Of a stretch of 7,707 bases of DNA, positions 3,678-7,707 are shown piece by piece. A program made the translations under genes and the position numbers. The notes below the pieces were generated by a model. That model did no database searches, was not told the origin of the DNA, and saw only the letters and a list, made by a program, of their open reading frames with translations. Positions within the stretch are counted from its first letter, which is position 1, and the number at the start of each line of letters is the position of its first letter. The stretch comes from Lawsonibacter sp. (GTDB lineage Bacteria > Bacillota > Clostridia > Oscillospirales > Oscillospiraceae), in NCBI GenBank assembly GCA_022798855.1, contig JAAWNI010000104.1, positions 1 to 7,707 on the forward strand. Reading direction: 5' to 3'.

Positions 3678-4856
3678 ATGAAGCAGAAAAGAATTTTTTC
3701 CCTGGCTGCGGCCGCCGCCCTGGCCCTCGGCCTGGCCGCCTGCCAGCAGCAGAGCGGCGGGGCGGACAGCTCCCAGGCGGGCGGCAGCCCCGCCGGCGTG
3801 GCCGTCCAGGTCCAGGAGGTGGAGGCGGACACCATCTCCACCGAGAACAAGGTGTCCGGCCGGGTGGCCACTGACGGCCAGGAGTCGGTCTTTGTGGCCG
3901 CCCAGGCCCAGTGCACCGCCCTCTATGTGGAGGTGGGTGACGCCGTCACCGCCGGCCAGGCCCTGTGCACCCTGGACATGGCCAGCACCCTGTCCTCCTA
4001 CAACGCGGCCAGCATCAGCTATAACGCCGCCGTCCAGAGCTACCAGGACCAGGCGGCCATCTTCGACAAGCAGATCGCCCTGGCGGAGAAAAACGTCAGC
4101 GATTTGAAGGCCCTGTTTGAGATCGGCGCAGCCTCCCAGCTGGAGATCGACCAGGCGGAGCTGTCCCTCCAGACCGCCCAGGCCCAGCGGACCTCCACCC
4201 TGGCCCAGCTGGAAGCGGGGATGCAGAGCTATAAGTCCAACGTGGAGCAGCTGGCCGGCGTGCTGGAGAACGTGGACAGCCGGGGCAACGTCATCGCCCC
4301 CACCTCGGGCACCATCCTCTCCCTGAATGTGGCGGAGGGCAGCTATGTGGGGCCCACCGCCCCGGTGGCCGTCATCGACGGGGTGGACCTGCTGGAGGTG
4401 TCCGTCTCCGTCTCGGAGGCCCTGGTGCCCAAGCTGGCCCAGGGGGACGAGGTGGATGTAACGGTCAGCGCCCTGGACCTCAATCTGGTGGGGGTCATCA
4501 AGAAAATCGAGACTGCCGCCAACATGCAGACTAAGCTGTACAATGTAACCATCTCCATCCAGCAGGACGTGGAGGGGCTGATGTCCGGCATGTTCGCCGA
4601 TGTGTCCTTCCGCACCAACACCTCCGCCGACACCATCGTCATCCCCACCGAAGCCATCCTCAGCAGCAACGACCTCCAGTACGTCTTTGTGGCGGAAAAC
4701 GGCGCCGCCCGCTACGTGGAGATACAGACCGGCCTGACGGGCAATGGGGTCACCGAGGTCACCTCCGGCCTGAAAGCGGGGGACATGCTGGTGACGGTGG
4801 GCCAGGCCTATCTGTCTGACGGCGACGCGGTGCGGATCGTCTCCGGGGAGGGCTAA
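3678..4856 (+). CDS. RND-type membrane-fusion (periplasmic adaptor) lipoprotein
   Basis: The 392-residue protein links an RND permease to its partner outside the membrane. It has a lipoprotein signal peptide with lipobox LAAC (19-22), so Cys22 should be lipidated and anchor the mature protein to the outer face of the cytoplasmic membrane. Domains in order are the first half of the lipoyl (barrel-sandwich) domain at about 68-100 (VEVGDAVTAGQALCTLD), an alpha-helical hairpin at about 105-197 (Gln/Ala-rich, including ELSLQTAQAQRTSTLAQLEA), the second lipoyl half at about 203-234 (GNVIAPTSGTI...EGSYV), a beta-barrel domain at about 238-312, and a membrane-proximal domain with VIPTEAI (321-327) at about 315-390. 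The hairpin is long enough to meet a TolC-type partner. The ATG follows AAAGGAGA and lies 13 nt after the previous stop. Length and order are normal for the HlyD/AcrA family. The substrate cannot be read. Confidence 0.92.
   Translation: MKQKRIFSLAAAAALALGLAACQQQSGGADSSQAGGSPAGVAVQVQEVEADTISTENKVSGRVATDGQESVFVAAQAQCTALYVEVGDAVTAGQALCTLDMASTLSSYNAASISYNAAVQSYQDQAAIFDKQIALAEKNVSDLKALFEIGAASQLEIDQAELSLQTAQAQRTSTLAQLEAGMQSYKSNVEQLAGVLENVDSRGNVIAPTSGTILSLNVAEGSYVGPTAPVAVIDGVDLLEVSVSVSEALVPKLAQGDEVDVTVSALDLNLVGVIKKIETAANMQTKLYNVTISIQQDVEGLMSGMFADVSFRTNTSADTIVIPTEAILSSNDLQYVFVAENGAARYVEIQTGLTGNGVTEVTSGLKAGDMLVTVGQAYLSDGDAVRIVSGEG
4845..4852 (+). promoter_or_regulatory. Ribosome binding site inside the adaptor gene, setting the GTG start of the permease
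   Basis: GGGGAGGG lies within the last codons of the adaptor gene, 5 nt before GTG at 4858, which itself begins 1 nt after the TAA. The predicted N-terminus (MDNIAKFCIKHKV) is the usual short cytoplasmic lead into the first membrane helix of RND permeases, so this start is preferred over later ones. Confidence 0.75.
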
Positions 4857-4857
4857 C

Positions 4858-7707
4858 GTGGATAATATCGCGAAATTCTGCATCAAGCACAAGGTGACCA
4901 CCCTAATGGCGGTGATCATGATCTCCATTTTCGGCGTGGTCTTCACCACCCAGCTGCAAATGGCCCTCCTCCCCGACATGGAGGCCCCCGCCGCCATCGT
5001 GATGTGCTACTACAACGGGGCCACCCCCACCGACATGGAGGAGCTGGTCACCCGCCCCCTGGAGTCGGCCATCATGTCGGTGTCCGGGGTGGACGGGGTC
5101 AGCTCCACCTCCTCCGACGGGGTGAGCCAGCTCCAGATCACCTATGTGGACGGCACCGACCTGGACATCGCCGCCACCAAGCTGCGGGAGCAGTTTGACC
5201 GCGTCACCCTGCCCGAAGGGGCCATGGACCCCATCATCATCAACATGAACATCGGCGACCTGATGCCCTCCGCCCTGGTCGCCCTCCAGGGGGAGGACCT
5301 GGCTTCCATCCAGGCCTTGGCCGAGGACACGGTGGCCCCCGCCCTGGAGCGGATCGACGGGGTGGCCCAGGTGGCCATCTCCGGCGGCGTGACCCAGCGG
5401 ATCGCCGTGGAGGTGGACCCCACCCGGGCTTCCGGCTTCGGGCTGTCCAACTCCTACATCGCCCAGATACTCACCGCCGAAAACCTGCTCTTCCCCGGCG
5501 GCGACATGCGGAACGGCTCCCAGACCCTCACCGTCACCACCGACGCCAAGCTCCAGACAGTGGAGGACGTGGCCAACGTGATCATCCCCCTCCAGACCGG
5601 GGGGGCCGTCCGGCTGTCCGAGGTGGCCAGCGTGGTCCTGGAAGCGGAGGACCCGGAGTCCATCGCCAAGACCAACGGGGCGGCCTGCGTGGTGCTCCAG
5701 GTATCCAAGCAGTCCGGGGCCAACGAGGTGGCCACCGCCGACGCGGTGGTGGAGGAAATGGAGGAGCTCCACGCCAAAAACGGCGCGGTGGAGTACACCG
5801 TGCTGTACACCGCTTCTGACTACATCAACATGGCGGTAAACGCCGCCGTGCAGAATATCATCATGGGCGTGGTTCTGGCCGCCGTGGTGGTCTTCCTCTT
5901 CCTCCGGCGCTGGGGGGCCACCGCCACCATCGCCGTGTCCATGCCCGTGTGCATCCTCACGGTGTTCGTGCTGATGAACGTGTTCCACCTCACCCTGAAC
6001 ATGATGTCCCTGGGGGGCATCGCCATGGGCGTGGGCATGATCGTGGACAACTCCATCGTGGTGCTGGAGAACATCTACCGCTACTCCGCTGAGGGCCGGA
6101 GCCGCATGGAGTCCTGCGTGGAGGGCGCCAAGGAGGTCTTTACCTCCCTCACCGCGTCCACCCTCACCACCATAGCCGTCTTCCTGCCCTTAGGGCTGAC
6201 CGGCGGCATGGCTGGGATGCTCTTCGACGACTTCTGCCTGACCATCTCCTTCCTGATCCTGGGCTCCCTGGTCATTGCCATCACCCTGGTGCCCCTGCTG
6301 TGCTACTTCCTGCTGGACGAGAAGAAGGTCCACCAGCACGCCCTGAAAAAGGCGGAGAAGAAGGCCCAGCGCCACGCCGCCGGAAAGGCGGGGCTGGGCC
6401 ACCGTCTCAATGAGCTGTATACCCGGGTGCTGGGCTACTTCGTCCGCCATCTGTGGGTGGGGATGCTGGCCTCCGGGGCCCTGGTGGCCGTCTTCATCCT
6501 GGCCTGCGTGAACACCAAGATGGTGCTGATGCCCGCCATGGACCAGGGCATGGTGTCCATCAGCGTCAGCACCCCCGTCGGCTCCGAGGTGGAGGACACC
6601 GCCGCCATTGCCGACCGGATCGTGGACATTGCCATGGAGAACATCCCAGAGCTGGAGTCCATCTACCATCTGTCCGAGCCGGAAAATTCCTCCATCAACC
6701 TGGTGCTCACCGACAAGGAGAAGCGGGAGCGCGGCTGCGACGACATCGCCCAGTCCATGCGGGAGCTGATTCAGGACATCGCCGGCTGTGAGATCACCAT
6801 CACCGCTTCCGACATGACCGCCCTGCTGGGCAGCGGCGCGGACATCAGCGTGGACATCACCGGAAACGACTACGAGACGCTGGCCATGATCGCCGACGAC
6901 CTGGCCGCTCAGATATCCCAGCTGCCCGACGCGGTGGATGTGTCCACCTCCGAGGCCAAGGAGGTCAAACAGGTCACCGTCACCATGAACCGGGAGGCCG
7001 CTTCCCAGTACGGCCTTACCGCCGCTTCGGTGGGGGCCGCCGTGCGGTCCGAGCTGTCCGGCTCCACCGCCACCACCGTCACCATCAACAACAAGGAGCT
7101 GGACGTGGTGGTCCGGGGCGACGGCAAGGCGGCCGCCAGCCTGGACGCCCTGAAATCCATGGCCATCCCCTCCGCCTTCGGCGGGACGGTGCCCCTGTCC
7201 GCCGTGGCCGACGTGAATATCGTGCTGGCCCCCCAGAGCATCATCCGGGTGAACCAGTCCCGGCAGCTCTCCGTCACCGGCGGCACCATCAGCGGCGACA
7301 CCACCGCCATCACCCGCCAGATCAACGCGATTCTGGACGGCTACGCCCTCCCAGACGGCTACACCGTGGCCATCTCCGGCGCCTATGAGGACATGATGGA
7401 CAGCTTCGGCAACCTGCTGCTGGCCCTGGTGGTGGCCCTGGGTCTGGTCTACTTCGTGCTGGCTTCCCAGTTTGAGTCCTTCCTTATGCCGGTCATCGTC
7501 ATGATGATCCTCCCCGTGGCCTTCACCGGAGCCCTGTTCGCCCTGCCCCTCACCGGCCGGGACCTGTCCATGATCTCCCTGGTGGCCCTGATTATGCTGG
7601 CCGGCACGGTGGTCAACTCCTCCATCATCCTGGTGGACTACATCCGCCAGCGCCGGGAGCAGGGGGAAAGCCGGGTGGACGCCATCCTCCACGCCTGCCC
7701 CCTGCGC
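4858..7707 (+). CDS. RND-family efflux permease (AcrB/HAE-1 type), 3' end cut off by the window
   Basis: The frame is open for 950 codons to the window edge. The family is normally about 1,020-1,050 residues, so roughly the last 80-100, with the final two membrane helices, are missing. Membrane helix 1 lies at about 13-31 and is followed by the family segment LLPDMEAPA. A porter domain runs from about 40 to 325. Helices 2-6 lie at about 330-485, with VGMIVDNSIVVLEN (392-405) in helix 4 and ASTLTTIAVFLP (433-444) in helix 5. Next come a basic cytoplasmic loop (about 487-520), helix 7 (about 532-550), a second porter domain, helix 8 ending in ASQFESF (869-875), and helix 10 with GTVVNSSIILVDYI (916-929). 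In AcrB the proton relay uses two helix-4 aspartates and a helix-10 lysine. Here the first aspartate is kept (Asp397), while the others are Asn398 and Asn920, as in many other HAE-1 proteins. Proton-driven export of small molecules with the two preceding gene products is inferred. Confidence 0.95.
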   Translation, partial: MDNIAKFCIKHKVTTLMAVIMISIFGVVFTTQLQMALLPDMEAPAAIVMCYYNGATPTDMEELVTRPLESAIMSVSGVDGVSSTSSDGVSQLQITYVDGTDLDIAATKLREQFDRVTLPEGAMDPIIINMNIGDLMPSALVALQGEDLASIQALAEDTVAPALERIDGVAQVAISGGVTQRIAVEVDPTRASGFGLSNSYIAQILTAENLLFPGGDMRNGSQTLTVTTDAKLQTVEDVANVIIPLQTGGAVRLSEVASVVLEAEDPESIAKTNGAACVVLQVSKQSGANEVATADAVVEEMEELHAKNGAVEYTVLYTASDYINMAVNAAVQNIIMGVVLAAVVVFLFLRRWGATATIAVSMPVCILTVFVLMNVFHLTLNMMSLGGIAMGVGMIVDNSIVVLENIYRYSAEGRSRMESCVEGAKEVFTSLTASTLTTIAVFLPLGLTGGMAGMLFDDFCLTISFLILGSLVIAITLVPLLCYFLLDEKKVHQHALKKAEKKAQRHAAGKAGLGHRLNELYTRVLGYFVRHLWVGMLASGALVAVFILACVNTKMVLMPAMDQGMVSISVSTPVGSEVEDTAAIADRIVDIAMENIPELESIYHLSEPENSSINLVLTDKEKRERGCDDIAQSMRELIQDIAGCEITITASDMTALLGSGADISVDITGNDYETLAMIADDLAAQISQLPDAVDVSTSEAKEVKQVTVTMNREAASQYGLTAASVGAAVRSELSGSTATTVTINNKELDVVVRGDGKAAASLDALKSMAIPSAFGGTVPLSAVADVNIVLAPQSIIRVNQSRQLSVTGGTISGDTTAITRQINAILDGYALPDGYTVAISGAYEDMMDSFGNLLLALVVALGLVYFVLASQFESFLMPVIVMMILPVAFTGALFALPLTGRDLSMISLVALIMLAGTVVNSSIILVDYIRQRREQGESRVDAILHACPLR

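Noticed and set aside
2291..3916. Long minus-strand open frame (541 codons) opposite the TolC-like and adaptor genes
   Set aside because: It is antisense to two well-supported genes, has low-complexity His/Gly/Leu/Val-rich composition typical of the complement of GC-rich codons, and has no suitable ribosome binding site.
3132..7692. Several long minus-strand frames (3132-4997, 4903-5988, 6190-7692)
   Set aside because: They lie opposite the adaptor and RND genes, whose family motifs are unmistakable. Their products are His/Gly/Asp-rich and resemble nothing.

Overview
The window looks like chromosomal DNA from a GC-rich member of the Clostridia, most likely Oscillospiraceae (the Flavonifractor / Pseudoflavonifractor / Lawsonibacter type of gut bacterium). 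This is an inference from high GC with strong GGAGG ribosome binding sites, GTG and TTG starts, consensus sigma-A-type promoters, a short Clostridia-style RpiB, and the 'CCCCC...hairpin...CCGTG' palindromic repeats I associate with that group. No rRNA, tRNA or CRISPR array is visible.

Layout from left to right. Positions 1-91 are AT-richer DNA (about 42% GC by hand count, 35% in the first 60 bases) that abruptly ends a minus-strand reading frame (92-469). That frame encodes the membrane anchor and Pro-rich linker of what looks like an M23-type (SpoIIQ-like) cell-wall peptidase, with the catalytic domain missing. A divergent promoter region follows (about 470-657), with overlapping inverted repeats and a good promoter facing each way. 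Then comes rpiB (658-1092, plus). Positions 1093-1607 hold no gene. From about 1141 to 1561 this stretch is a mosaic of at least four copies or fragments of a two-hairpin palindromic repeat in both orientations, the last ending in a strong intrinsic terminator.

From 1608 to the right edge lies a drug-efflux-type operon on the plus strand. It has a perfect-consensus promoter (TTGACA, 17 nt, TATAAT) followed by two tandem dyads (TGACAG-C-CTGTCA and a near copy 18 bp downstream). Its genes are a TetR-family repressor (1686-2333), a secreted TolC-family-like helical protein (2330-3664), a lipoprotein membrane-fusion (adaptor) protein (3678-4856), and an AcrB-type RND permease (4858 to the window end, 950 codons, C-terminus cut off). 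The genes overlap by 4 bp or are separated by 1-13 bp, each with its own Shine-Dalgarno sequence, so they read as one transcript.

The likely logic is that TetR binds the dyads between the -10 box and its own ribosome binding site and so represses the whole operon, itself included. A ligand, probably a substrate of the pump, would relieve this. The three downstream products match the parts of a Gram-negative tripartite pump, yet the host appears to be a monoderm. The TolC-like part keeps both helical repeats but shows no obvious beta-barrel segments, and it is the most interesting protein in the window.
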